DNA from: CAZIKF01 sp964539825
GTDB taxonomy: Bacteria; Muiribacteriota; UBA6191
DNA: 38,220 nucleotides
NCBI GenBank assembly: GCA_964539825.1
Contig: CAZIKF010000041.1
Span: 1-38,220, forward strand
Direction of reading: 5' to 3'
The first letter of the stretch is position 1; every line of letters starts with the position of its first letter. The position numbers and the translations under genes are program-made. The notes below the pieces were generated by a model, which was given only the letters and a program-made list of their open reading frames with translations, was not told the origin of the DNA and searched no databases. Below are positions 1 through 7,513 of the stretch, piece after piece.

Positions 1-4
1 ACCC

Positions 5-35
5 ATAACAAGTATATACCTAGTATGGGTATAAT
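5..35 (+). promoter_or_regulatory. Promoter with internal dyad operator for the S8 protease
   Basis: A perfect -10 box TATAAT lies at 30-35, with a weak -35-like ATAACA at 5-10, giving a long 19-base spacer. Inside the spacer and reaching into the -10 is a perfect dyad, TATACC (15-20), seven bases, GGTATA (28-33). The same dyad, also with a seven-base centre, sits in the promoter of the minus-strand gene ending at 3157. A dyad in an over-long spacer is the known arrangement of MerR-family activator sites; that this is one is inference. The left edge of the window cuts off anything further upstream. Confidence 0.6.
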
Positions 36-111
36 ACTATGGAAAATTCAAAGAGATTTCATTAACCCGGAAAATCGTTCAGGTTATTGACAATTGACAA
101 GGAGAAAAGAA

Positions 112-2568
112 ATGAAAAGTGCTCGATTCACGGCTTTACTTTTGGCCCTGGGAATGTTCTCCCAGTACTGGGCCAGCCCAATTATCGATTCCAACTTGAA
201 AAATTACCTCCTGGGTAAGAGCGATGCCAGTATCACAGTGATCGCAAAATTTCGCGATCAGAGGGAGAGGGGAAAACTTGCTTCTCGGACAGGAGTCCAA
301 AGTCAAAAGATGGCAAATTCTCTGGCTTCCCAAAGACGTTTTTTCCAGGAGTTTGGAATGATGAGAAAAGGGCAGATTGAGGAGATTACATCCCTGTGGA
401 TCAATAACTCTATTATTCTCAGGGCCAGTGTCAGTCTGATTCGCGATCTGCTCAATCGTGACGATATAGCCGTTTTAGCCCTTGACCAAGAGATCAGGCT
501 TGTGGAGCCCGTATTGGTCGTCGAAGAAGTCCACCTGGAATCCTCGGATGCCACCTACGGACTGAGACAAATTCGTGCTCCTAAGGTATGGGAAGAACTC
601 GGAATCACAGGTAGTGGGGTGAGGATGGGTGTCCTGGACACGGGCTATGCAAGTCATCCAGATTTAGAAGGCAAGATTATCGCGGCACGTGACTTCATAT
701 CCGGGAAGCCGGATAACCAGCCCAATGATGCACGCGGGCACGGAACCCATGTACTTGGAACCATTGGTGGAGGGAATACCTCGGGTATGGCAATCGGGGT
801 GGCTCCTGATGTACGCTTCCTTGTAGGCAAGATCTTTGACGACAAGGGATATACTACGGTTTCGGTTGCGTTGAGAGCCATGCAATGGATGGCGGACCCT
901 GACAGCAATCCTAATACCGTCGATCATCCTCGAATTGTCTCAAATTCATGGGGTGGGAAAATGAAAGACCGGGTGGTGCAGCTTCTGTTTAGGAGCGCAG
1001 TTCAATCCTGGCGTGAAATTGGCATAGTTCCCGTGTTTGCTGCCGGAAACTCAGGGCCAGAGCTCTACAGTGTGGAGTTTCCTGGTGCCTACCCGGAGTC
1101 TCTCGCCGTTGGTGCCGTAAATTCTCAGGATCAAATTGCGAGGTTTTCTTCGCGAGGTCCGGTGAACTTCATGGGTAAAACGATCATTAAACCAGATGTC
1201 TCGGCACCTGGAGTTGAGGTATTCTCGGCAGATCAAAACGGAGGATATGCACGTATGAGCGGAACCTCAATGGCAACTCCTCATGTAGCTGGAGTTGTAG
1301 CTTTGATGCTTCAGGCTAACCCCTGGCTAGGGCCAGAGACGATCTCCAGGGTTTTGCGGGAGACCTCTGAGGACTTGGGAGATACTGGAAAAGACCCTGA
1401 ATTCGGAGCTGGAAGGATAGATGCCTATCGAGCGGTTTCTCGTGTCTTGGAATTTGGGCAGGTATGGATTCACGTGGAGAGTGGTGGACAGATTGCAACT
1501 GTTGAAGTTGGCTCCAGAATGGAGCTGGTTCAAACTAATGAACATGGCGATGTATATTTTTCAATGGCTCCGGGCGCTTATCCCCTCAGGGTGAACTCAT
1601 TTGGGTACCAAACCCGTAACCTAACCCTGGAAGTTCAGGATGAAGGCACTACAAATCTTGATATCAGGCTAGACTCAGCGCCATGGACCCAGCTAAGTCT
1701 CAAGATAGTCGATGCAGGCGGACAGCCCTTGGAGGCGGACGTGTCGTTTCCCGGAACTCCTCTGGTTCCCAGGACGGCGCGCTCTGGAGCTTTATCTTTG
1801 GAGGTGCCTCTGGGAGAACTCAGTGTTTTGGTGGAGCTTGAAAACTACTTTAGCAGGGAGATTAGCGCAAAAATCCTAAAGGAGACAGCCCTGGAAGTTC
1901 GCCTGCTTCAGGATGCGCCTGTGGTTTTGGTTGATAAGGATGGAAACCCTGAAATTCTCAAGCTCTATCGATCGGCGCTGGATGAGTGGGAAGTTGAGTA
2001 CAATGTCTTGAGCTCTGGCTCCGACATACAATTCAAAGATCTTCAAGGGCATAAAACGGTGATCTGGTTTACCGGGGACAGGGATTCAGACACGATAAGC
2101 AAACTTGAGCGAGGTATGCTTGAATTTCATCTACGCAATGGCGGGGGACTCATTCTGACGGGTCAGGGCATTGGGAATGATCTGGGTTCGACACGCTTCT
2201 ATAAAGATGTTCTGGGAGTAGCCTTCAAGGGGGACAAGCGCTTCTTTCGAGTGTTAAGAGATTATAGAGGAACAAAGTTCAAACTCAATGGAAAAGATAG
2301 CGCCGGAAATCAAAAGAGGCCCGACAAGCTAGAGTCCCTGGTTGAGAAGCCCTTCGATCTATTCACCTACCGCACCGGGGATGTTGCTGGAATTTACAAT
2401 GATGTTGGGTTCGGGAGGGTGGTCTATCTTGGGTTCGGTCTTGAAGGAGTGAGCGGAAAGAAAGTTAGATCCTGGCTGCTCGAGAGAATGCTTGATATGG
2501 TGGGACATGAAGATTCAGTCCATGCCGTACCACAAAGAGGTCTGGGTGAGGTTGGAGGGACCATATAA
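112..2568 (+). CDS. Exported subtilisin-like serine protease (family S8)
   Basis: Start chosen at ATG 112 because GGAG at 101-104 precedes it; the in-frame TTG at 94 lacks a ribosome site. The product has 818 residues. Residues 1-22 are a signal peptide, followed by an inhibitor-I9-like prosegment (about 30-130). The S8 domain (about 150-440) shows all catalytic residues: Asp176 in VLDTG, His210 in GHGTHV, oxyanion Asn313 in AAGNSG and Ser386 in GTSMATPH. Residues 450-600 look like two small beta-sandwich (carboxypeptidase-regulatory or CnaB-like) domains. Residues 603-800 resemble the glutamine-amidotransferase-like fold seen at the C-terminus of some large secreted proteases (VVLVDKDG near its start, GGGLILTGQ in the middle). 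It probably degrades proteins outside the cytoplasm. Its promoter dyad is shared with the convergent gene at 3157-3648. The family call is firm; substrate and C-terminal domain roles are inferred. Confidence 0.93.
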   Translation: MKSARFTALLLALGMFSQYWASPIIDSNLKNYLLGKSDASITVIAKFRDQRERGKLASRTGVQSQKMANSLASQRRFFQEFGMMRKGQIEEITSLWINNSIILRASVSLIRDLLNRDDIAVLALDQEIRLVEPVLVVEEVHLESSDATYGLRQIRAPKVWEELGITGSGVRMGVLDTGYASHPDLEGKIIAARDFISGKPDNQPNDARGHGTHVLGTIGGGNTSGMAIGVAPDVRFLVGKIFDDKGYTTVSVALRAMQWMADPDSNPNTVDHPRIVSNSWGGKMKDRVVQLLFRSAVQSWREIGIVPVFAAGNSGPELYSVEFPGAYPESLAVGAVNSQDQIARFSSRGPVNFMGKTIIKPDVSAPGVEVFSADQNGGYARMSGTSMATPHVAGVVALMLQANPWLGPETISRVLRETSEDLGDTGKDPEFGAGRIDAYRAVSRVLEFGQVWIHVESGGQIATVEVGSRMELVQTNEHGDVYFSMAPGAYPLRVNSFGYQTRNLTLEVQDEGTTNLDIRLDSAPWTQLSLKIVDAGGQPLEADVSFPGTPLVPRTARSGALSLEVPLGELSVLVELENYFSREISAKILKETALEVRLLQDAPVVLVDKDGNPEILKLYRSALDEWEVEYNVLSSGSDIQFKDLQGHKTVIWFTGDRDSDTISKLERGMLEFHLRNGGGLILTGQGIGNDLGSTRFYKDVLGVAFKGDKRFFRVLRDYRGTKFKLNGKDSAGNQKRPDKLESLVEKPFDLFTYRTGDVAGIYNDVGFGRVVYLGFGLEGVSGKKVRSWLLERMLDMVGHEDSVHAVPQRGLGEVGGTI

Positions 2569-2892
2569 CATAAATCACCTGACATCAGCTAAGTCCGAAC
2601 CCGCACTCCACAGGCCACCCTATAAAAAAACCATTAACACGGAACCCCGTCACCTTCGGACTTGTCGCGCAATGGTGTTTAGTTAAGCCCTCGCGTCATA
2701 AAGCCCGTTTCCGTACATTGTATGGAAGTTTTCTATTATACGGTTTCTTACAGAATACTTTTGCAGTTACAGCTCCATTTCTTATCATGCTACTGTACCG
2801 GTCGCAGACACAGGCTGCGCCCGGGTTGTTCGTGACACCTCTTCGAGAAAGGTCCGAACTGAGCGGCAGGAACCATTTACAAAAAAAATACT

Positions 2893-2926
2893 GGGTCCCG
2901 GATCGAAGTCCGGGATGACGGGACCC
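2893..2926. repeat. Dispersed palindromic repeat, copy 1
   Basis: Two nested stems are visible: outer GGGTCCCG (2893-2900) with CGGGACCC (2919-2926), and inner CCCGGA (2897-2902) with TCCGGG (2909-2914) around a TCGAAG loop. The core matches the other palindromes of the family in this window. Confidence 0.75.
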
Positions 2927-2954
2927 GGAGGCAACGCGGATTCTGAAGTACGAT

Positions 2955-2990
2955 TCTGGATACCGCGATCAAGTAGCGGTATGGCTTGTG
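2955..2990. repeat. Dispersed palindromic repeat, copy 2 (degenerate)
   Basis: The stem ATACCGC (2960-2966) pairs with GCGGTAT (2976-2982). The surrounding order, TCTGGAT then GATCAAGT then a TATGG-like end, follows the copy at 36096-36124, so this is a diverged member of the same family. Confidence 0.55.
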
Positions 2991-3069
2991 GAATGCCTGT
3001 TTCGAGCTTAACCGTCACGGGACAGGTTGTATAGGCTGACCCATGGTTGGGCGAGGCATTGTGCGGTCT

Positions 3070-3100
3070 CAAAAAGAGAGCCGATTCATATCGGCTCTCT
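3070..3100 (-). terminator. Intrinsic terminator of the 163-residue exported protein gene
   Basis: AGAGAGCCGA (3075-3084) pairs with TCGGCTCTCT (3091-3100) around a six-base loop. Read on the minus strand the stem is followed at once by five T (the A run at 3070-3074), a standard Rho-independent layout 57 bases past the stop codon. On the plus strand the tail is AATCTT, so action in that direction would be weaker. Confidence 0.85.
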
Positions 3101-3156
3101 AATCTTCCTCATATGTTCTCTAATAAGAGAAAACAAGCTGTTAGTTTCACAAAATA

Positions 3157-3648
3157 TCAATTAGATGAATTCCATGTCCCATTGGGACCCGCAACTGATT
3201 CAAGCTCCAGAACCATCACAAGGGCTACGCGATCTTCGTAGACCTCAAAAGTTAAGGTGACCCTTCCGCTAATTCTTAAGGGACCGTGCACTCCAAACCC
3301 TGCTTTTCTTCGGTGAGCTTTGAGGATATCCTGAGTGTCCGAATCATCGATTGTCTTTCTGGATAGCTTTACAGATGCCTTGCGAGTCAACCGGTTCATA
3401 GCATGCACAAATACGGGCTTAAGAGGCTCAGCGTCTTCTACGATAAACTTATTTGCTCTCAGGGCCACTTTGGAAATGATAAGCCACTGCGGTTGGTCCC
3501 CCGATTTGGGTTTGAAACCCAAGTCAGTATCCAGGATTTCTCCGTCAACGAATACTGTCACAGATTCGGAACTGATCATGTCATTGGAATTTGCGAATGG
3601 TGCTCCCATGAATACTAAGAATGATAGTGCTAAAACGAGTTTTTTCAT
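3157..3648 (-). CDS. Small exported protein of unknown function
   Basis: A 163-residue product with a clear signal peptide (MKKLVLALSFLVFMGAPFA). AAGGAG lies upstream of the ATG at 3648. The mature part is about 140 residues, lacks cysteine, is mixed in charge and has an alternating hydrophobic pattern toward the C-terminus (RVTLTFEVYEDRVALVMVLE), which suggests a beta-rich fold. I recognise no family. It is monocistronic, with its own promoter at 3684-3713 and a terminator at 3070-3100. The promoter dyad is the same as that of the convergent S8 protease gene, so the two are probably expressed together. A role as partner, inhibitor or substrate of the protease is only a guess. Confidence 0.8.
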   Translation of the reverse strand: MKKLVLALSFLVFMGAPFANSNDMISSESVTVFVDGEILDTDLGFKPKSGDQPQWLIISKVALRANKFIVEDAEPLKPVFVHAMNRLTRKASVKLSRKTIDDSDTQDILKAHRRKAGFGVHGPLRISGRVTLTFEVYEDRVALVMVLELESVAGPNGTWNSSN

Positions 3649-3683
3649 TATAATTTCTCCTTAAATAAATACCCTTGAACAGG

Positions 3684-3713
3684 TATATACCCATGCCAGG
3701 TATATATTGTCAA
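3684..3713 (-). promoter_or_regulatory. Promoter with the same dyad operator as the S8 protease
   Basis: Read on the minus strand, a perfect -35 TTGACA (3713-3708) is followed by an 18-base spacer and -10 TATATA (3689-3684). The spacer holds the dyad TATACC-N7-GGTATA (plus-strand 3686-3691 and 3699-3704). A further GGTATATACC palindrome lies at 3682-3691, and a looser half-site, ATACC, at 3669-3673. The repeated half-sites suggest binding of more than one regulator dimer (inference). Confidence 0.7.
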
Positions 3714-3794
3714 TAAGAGTCTTTTAAGTGCCCACTTCCATCCCATTCCTTTGTGCACAGGATAGAAATTCATTTTCTTCATTTTCCACATCCA

Positions 3795-3824
3795 TTGACG
3801 TCCTCTTAGCCTTCCTGTTACACT
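3795..3824 (+). promoter_or_regulatory. Promoter of the ffh-rpsP operon
   Basis: TTGACG at 3795-3800 and TACACT at 3819-3824, with an 18-base spacer. No other good promoter is seen before ffh. The start would fall near 3831, leaving a leader of about 70 bases that contains the hairpin at 3838-3863. Confidence 0.6.
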
Positions 3825-3837
3825 GCTCCGCTCTTCT

Positions 3838-3863
3838 CAGGCGGGGTATTTCTACCCTGCCTG
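3838..3863 (+). promoter_or_regulatory. Strong leader hairpin upstream of ffh
   Basis: CAGGCGGGGTA pairs with TACCCTGCCTG (11 pairs including one G-U in RNA) around the four-base loop TTTC. There is no T run after it, so it is not a terminator. A second small stem, TGGG-CTGTA-CCCA, follows. It lies inside the predicted leader, 37 bases before the ffh start, and could stabilise the messenger or bind a regulator. Confidence 0.55.
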
Positions 3864-3900
3864 ATGGGCTGTACCCAGTTTGTGTACGGTAATTTCAATT

Positions 3901-5238
3901 ATGTTTGCGAATCTTTCGGATAGACTTCAAGGTACCCTGCAAAAAGTCAGTGGTCAGGGGACCCTTAATGAAGAAAATGTAAAAGAGGCACTGAGGGAAG
4001 TCAAATTGGCGCTTCTTGAGGCGGATGTGAACCTCAAGATCGTCAAAGAATTTGTCGATGGTGTGCGCTCCGGCTGCCTGGGAGTTAAGGTTGAAAAGGG
4101 ACTCAATCCAGCTCGGAAATTTGTCCAATTGGTTCATGAAAAGCTAGTGGAAATCATGGGAACGGACCCGGAGGACTTACACATCGTCCCGGGCCGCATG
4201 ACACGGGTATTAATGGCTGGACTTCAGGGTTCTGGAAAAACCACGACCTGTGGGAAACTTGCCCGTAGATTTAAAGAGCACAATCCTCTGCTTGTTGCTT
4301 GTGATGTTTATAGGCCAGCAGCAGTAGAGCAGCTAAAAACCGTGGCAAAACAAGTCGGTGTTGTTTGCTTTGAGCAGGGTACTGATAAGGACCCGGTAGA
4401 AATTGCCAGGTCCGGACTTACCTATGCCTCCGAAAATAACCATGGCTTAGTGATCTTCGATACCGCCGGACGTCTCCAGATAGATGAGGAGCTGATGGTT
4501 GAAATAGAAAGGATCAAAGGTGTTGTAGGTCCTGATGAAACCTTGTTGGTTCTAGATGCCATGACCGGTCAGGAAGCAGTGCGGGTTTCAAAGTCTTTTG
4601 ATGACAGACTGGATTTAAGCGGAGTAGTGCTTAGTAAGCTTGATGGAGATGCGCGCGGCGGAGCTGCTCTCTCTCTAAGAAAAACCATTGGTAAGCCCAT
4701 TAAATATTCTGGAATCGGAGAGCAGTTGGATGGACTGGAGCTTTTTCATCCCCAGCAGATGGCTTCGAGAATTCTGGGAATGGGTGACCTGCTGGGTCTG
4801 GCCGAGAAAGCCGGCTCGGTCATGGATGAGAAAAAAGCCAAGCGACTCCAGCGAAGGATGGGTTCAGGGGAGTTTAACCTGGTCGATTTTCTGGAACAAA
4901 TCAAGATGATTCAAAAAATGGGTCCCATGGAGGACCTTTTAAAGATGATCCCGGGAATTGGTAAGTTTTCGGACCAGTTGCAGGGTGTTGGAAAAGAAAC
5001 CCAAAGGGTTGCTGCGATCATTCAATCAATGACCGTACAAGAGCGGTATGATCCTACGGTTCTAAACGCAAGTCGACGCAGAAGGATCGCCATGGGTTCC
5101 GGAACTACAGTTCAACAGGTGAATCAGCTCATGAAGCAATTCGAACAAATGAAATTAATGATGAAACAGTTTAAAAAGAAAGGGCTTCTCAATCCAGCCC
5201 GCCTGATGGGCGGCAAGGGTCTGCCCTTTGGTTTATAG
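3901..5238 (+). CDS. ffh: Signal recognition particle GTPase Ffh
   Basis: A 445-residue product. With 4.5S RNA it binds signal sequences of nascent chains and delivers ribosomes to FtsY at the membrane. The ATG at 3901 is chosen because MFANLSDRL aligns with the family N-terminus; the in-frame TTG at 3880 would add seven atypical residues. The ribosome site is weak. The N domain covers about residues 1-95. In the G domain the P-loop GLQGSGKT is at 107-114, DTAGR at 187-191 and SKLDGDARGG from 245 (serine in place of the usual threonine of TKLD). The methionine-rich M domain follows from about 320, with the RRRRIAMGSG RNA-binding segment. First gene of the operon; rpsP begins eight bases downstream. 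Confidence 0.97.
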   Translation: MFANLSDRLQGTLQKVSGQGTLNEENVKEALREVKLALLEADVNLKIVKEFVDGVRSGCLGVKVEKGLNPARKFVQLVHEKLVEIMGTDPEDLHIVPGRMTRVLMAGLQGSGKTTTCGKLARRFKEHNPLLVACDVYRPAAVEQLKTVAKQVGVVCFEQGTDKDPVEIARSGLTYASENNHGLVIFDTAGRLQIDEELMVEIERIKGVVGPDETLLVLDAMTGQEAVRVSKSFDDRLDLSGVVLSKLDGDARGGAALSLRKTIGKPIKYSGIGEQLDGLELFHPQQMASRILGMGDLLGLAEKAGSVMDEKKAKRLQRRMGSGEFNLVDFLEQIKMIQKMGPMEDLLKMIPGIGKFSDQLQGVGKETQRVAAIIQSMTVQERYDPTVLNASRRRRIAMGSGTTVQQVNQLMKQFEQMKLMMKQFKKKGLLNPARLMGGKGLPFGL

Positions 5239-5246
5239 GAGGAATA

Positions 5247-5516
5247 ATGGTTGTCGTAAGATTAAAACGTGGCGGAGCTAAAAGAAAGCCCTGTTACCGC
5301 GTTGTAGTTGCTGAACAGTACATGCGTAGAGACGGTAGAAACATCGAAGAGATTGGCTTCTATCATCCTTGCACTAAAGATCAAGAATTAATGTTCAAGA
5401 TTAAAGCGGACCGACTCCGCCATTACCTTGATCAGGGAGCTTCCATGAGTCAGACAGTGGCTTCTTTAGTAAAGAAAAGCCGAGTGTTAGAAGCATCTGC
5501 GGAAGTAGGGGAATAG
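5247..5516 (+). CDS. rpsP: Ribosomal protein bS16
   Basis: An 89-residue product, a usual length for S16, which stabilises the 30S body during assembly. It begins VVRLKRGGAKRKPCYRVVVAEQ, with the conserved region RDGRNIEEIGFYHP following. AGGAGG stands directly before the ATG at 5247. It sits between ffh and khpA with very short gaps, as in many bacteria, and is co-transcribed with them. Confidence 0.97.
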   Translation: MVVVRLKRGGAKRKPCYRVVVAEQYMRRDGRNIEEIGFYHPCTKDQELMFKIKADRLRHYLDQGASMSQTVASLVKKSRVLEASAEVGE

Positions 5517-5519
5517 AGG

Positions 5520-5750
5520 ATGATGGTAGATTTTATACGATTTGTAGTGAGGAACCTGGTGGATTCTCCAGACAGCCTCGAAGTAAAGGAAATTGAAGGA
5601 GAAACCACGACCATTGTAGAAATCACAGTTGCGAAATCTGATGTGGGACATGTGATTGGAAAGCAGGGGAAGATCATCAACGCCCTGAGGGAAGTAGTTC
5701 GTTCCAACACCAGGTCCGGGGAGAAAAAAGTTCAGATTGAGGTGGTTTAA
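5520..5750 (+). CDS. khpA: KH-domain RNA-binding protein KhpA
   Basis: A 76-residue single KH domain. The GxxG RNA-binding loop is VIGKQGKII (about residues 43-51), after a beta strand that ends VEITVAKSDVGH. KhpA (YlqC in Bacillus) is a small RNA-binding partner of KhpB/Jag, and its gene is typically next to rpsP. Two adjacent ATG codons (5520 and 5523) are possible; AGGGG at 5507-5511 suits the first. Only three bases separate it from rpsP, so translation is probably coupled. Confidence 0.93.
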   Translation: MMVDFIRFVVRNLVDSPDSLEVKEIEGETTTIVEITVAKSDVGHVIGKQGKIINALREVVRSNTRSGEKKVQIEVV

Positions 5751-5751
5751 G

Positions 5752-6186
5752 ATGGGTAGTAGCGAAAGTTTTCGAGTCATACGGAAGGTTTTAGTGCGTT
5801 CGGTTGTTAACGATAAGCTCAAGGAGCTTTTATCCAGCGAAATTGAGGGAAACCTGGGTAACCTGGAACGGGAATATGAAAAACTCCAGCAGCAGCGTCA
5901 GCAATACCTGGGACAATGCAAGGAGAGAGACGTCAAGCCGGACTATGACATCATGAAAAAGATTGCCATTGAGGAGGAAAAGTACAAATCCTCTCGAGAA
6001 CAGTTTAATTCCAGGCTCAATGAGGTTAAGTCCATGGAGCAGGGGAGTGAATATGTTCATGGAACCGTGGACTCACCCGTTGATGTCGCTATTGGTGATA
6101 ATTGGCACCAAATCATGACCGGTATTGAAGTCTTATTAGAGGATGGAATTGTCAGGGAAGTACGGGAACGGGAAATTGTCATCTGA
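5752..6186 (+). CDS. YlqD-like coiled-coil protein
   Basis: A 144-residue product starting at ATG 5752, one base after the khpA stop. A short N-terminal beta strand (FRVIRKVLVRSVV) is followed by a long glutamine- and glutamate-rich coiled coil (about residues 20-95), then a small C-terminal beta domain (VDVAIGDNW ... VLLEDGIVREV). This layout and the position between khpA and rimM match YlqD of the Bacillus ffh-rpsP-ylqC-ylqD-rimM-trmD operon, a family without an established function. The gene overlaps the start region of rimM. The family call rests on architecture and context from memory, not on a search. Confidence 0.75.
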   Translation: MGSSESFRVIRKVLVRSVVNDKLKELLSSEIEGNLGNLEREYEKLQQQRQQYLGQCKERDVKPDYDIMKKIAIEEEKYKSSREQFNSRLNEVKSMEQGSEYVHGTVDSPVDVAIGDNWHQIMTGIEVLLEDGIVREVREREIVI

Positions 6187-6712
6187 GGATCTGGTCAAGA
6201 TTGGCTTTCTTCGTAAACCTCATGGTTTGGATGGTTTTCTGAAGATGACCTGCCTGACTGATTTTGCCTCCGAGAGGTTTCAGCCGGGAACATCGTGCAT
6301 GGTTCTTAAAGAGGAACAGCCCCTTTTGAGTGTAGAAATAGCCGAATGCAAATCCAGGGGAAGTGATATTTTGATTCGCTTTGAAGGTAGAGAGTCCATT
6401 GAAGATGCTGAGGAACTCAGAAACTCTTACTTATGTGTAGAGTATTCTGATCGAATCAGCCTACAAGAGGATGATTTCTATGTAGACCAATTGGTTGGAC
6501 TTGATGTCTTCACCGATTCAGGTCTACACATTGGATCTGTTATCCGGGTAGAAGAGGTACCCGCGAATCCCATCCTTGAGATTCTTGGGACAGAAGAGGG
6601 CCGTGGGAAACCGATCCTTGTGCCGTTCGTAAAGGCATTGATCGAGAGTGTGGATATGGATGGAAGAAGAATTGAACTCTCCAGTAATTTTTCAATCAGG
6701 ATTATTGAATAG
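6176..6712 (+). CDS. rimM: 16S rRNA processing protein RimM
   Basis: RimM helps mature the 30S head and binds uS19. The N-terminal domain begins LVKIGFLRKPHGLDGFLK, the usual family opening; the C-terminal PRC barrel (FYVDQLVGLDVFTDSG ... ILVPFV) follows. The start is uncertain. TTG 6176 gives a normal short lead-in (178 residues) and overlaps the YlqD stop by 11 bases; ATG 6143 would add eleven atypical residues and overlap by 44 bases. Two bases separate the stop from trmD. Confidence 0.93.
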   Translation: MSSEDLVKIGFLRKPHGLDGFLKMTCLTDFASERFQPGTSCMVLKEEQPLLSVEIAECKSRGSDILIRFEGRESIEDAEELRNSYLCVEYSDRISLQEDDFYVDQLVGLDVFTDSGLHIGSVIRVEEVPANPILEILGTEEGRGKPILVPFVKALIESVDMDGRRIELSSNFSIRIIE

Positions 6713-6714
6713 TC

Positions 6715-7487
6715 ATGAGTCTTAGAGTAGATATCCTGAGTATTTTTCCAGAGGTCTTCGTGGATCTCTTTCAGTCGAGTATTATTAAGAACGCGCAAAA
6801 AAAAACTCCCTGCGCCTTGTCCTTCACAATCTACGGGATTTTACCGTCGATCGGCATCGCAGCGTGGATGACGAACCCTATGGCGGGGGTGCTGGAATGG
6901 TCATGTTGGTGGAGCCATTCGTCAAATGTCTTGAGAATATCCAAGAAAATGTCTTCCAGGGCCATTCCAAAAAGGGGAGGGTCTTGATGACTGCTGCCGA
7001 TGGCCGGTTATATGATCAGGCTCTTGCGAAAGAGTTGGCTTCAGAGGAACATCTGGTAATTCTCTGCGGTCATTTTAAAGGAATTGACGAGCGAATATCG
7101 CCCTGGGTTGATGATAAGATCAGCATTGGTGATTTTGTACTCAGCGGCGGCGAAATTCCAGCGATGACAATTGTGGATTCCATCGCAAGACTCTTACCGG
7201 GCGTCGTTTCGGATCGAGTCTCAGTTGAGACGGATTCACACTATAATGGCTTGTTAGGGGCTCCATGTTTTACCAGGCCGCAGGAGTTTCGAGGGCAGAG
7301 CGTCCCGGAAGTATTGCGCTCTGGACATACGAAAAAAATAATGGAATATCAATTCCTGGAGTCGGTGAAGCGAACCGCGAAAGTTCGACCAGATTTGCTG
7401 GAAAAATATGAATTCAGCAGTGAAGAAGAAAAAATATTAAAAGAATATGGCCTGGTAAAGTTTCTCCGGGCTTCAAAAAAGCCCTGA
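6715..7487 (+). CDS. trmD: tRNA (guanine37-N1)-methyltransferase TrmD, frameshifted in this sequence
   Basis: TrmD methylates G37 next to the anticodon using S-adenosylmethionine and is essential in most bacteria. The frame from ATG 6715 (MSLRVDILSIFPEVF) is correct up to QKK. The conserved continuation SLRLVLHNLRDFTVDRH, VDDEPYGGGAGMVM and the SPOUT knot region (CGHFKGIDER, ISIGDFVLSGGE) is in the -1 frame to TGA 7485. The switch falls in a run of nine A at 6797-6805; ten A would restore one continuous frame. A homopolymer error in the assembly is the simplest reason. A real mutation or slippage on the A run are alternatives. The rest of the protein shows no decay. Confidence 0.93.
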
Positions 7488-7499
7488 AGATCTTCAGGG
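7482..7499 (+). promoter_or_regulatory. Perfect 18-base palindrome between trmD and rplS
   Basis: CCCTGAAGATCTTCAGGG is a perfect palindrome that contains the trmD stop (7485-7487) and ends just before AAGGAG, the ribosome site of rplS (7500-7505). As RNA it folds into seven pairs with a GATC loop. It could modulate L19 translation or messenger stability. There is no T run, so it is not a terminator. Confidence 0.55.
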
Positions 7500-7513
7500 A
7501 AGGAGCGTACAGG

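Larger units (their letters stand above)
2569..3069. other. Non-coding stretch with palindromes between convergent genes
   Basis: About 500 bases without a credible gene. It contains a 9-base inverted repeat, AAGTCCGAA at 2591-2599 against TTCGGACTT at 2655-2663, a run of eight A near 2881, and two copies of the dispersed palindrome listed separately. Short open frames here have no ribosome site and partly translate the palindromes, so I do not call them. Confidence 0.6.

Noticed and set aside
2718..2918. Short open frame in the 2569-3069 region
   Set aside because: No ribosome site, no family resemblance, and its 3' half is a translated palindrome.
2785..3072. Minus-strand open frame of about 95 codons
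   Set aside because: It spans two palindromic repeats and runs into the terminator; composition looks non-coding.
3335..3664. Plus-strand open frame opposite the small exported protein
   Set aside because: Antisense shadow; the minus-strand gene has promoter, ribosome site, signal peptide and terminator.
3838..3880. Hairpin before ffh as a 4.5S SRP RNA gene
   Set aside because: It lacks the conserved internal loops and GGAA tetraloop of SRP RNA and is too short.
6715..7487. trmD as a true pseudogene
   Set aside because: Only one indel, in a homopolymer, and all catalytic regions are intact, so an assembly error is more likely.
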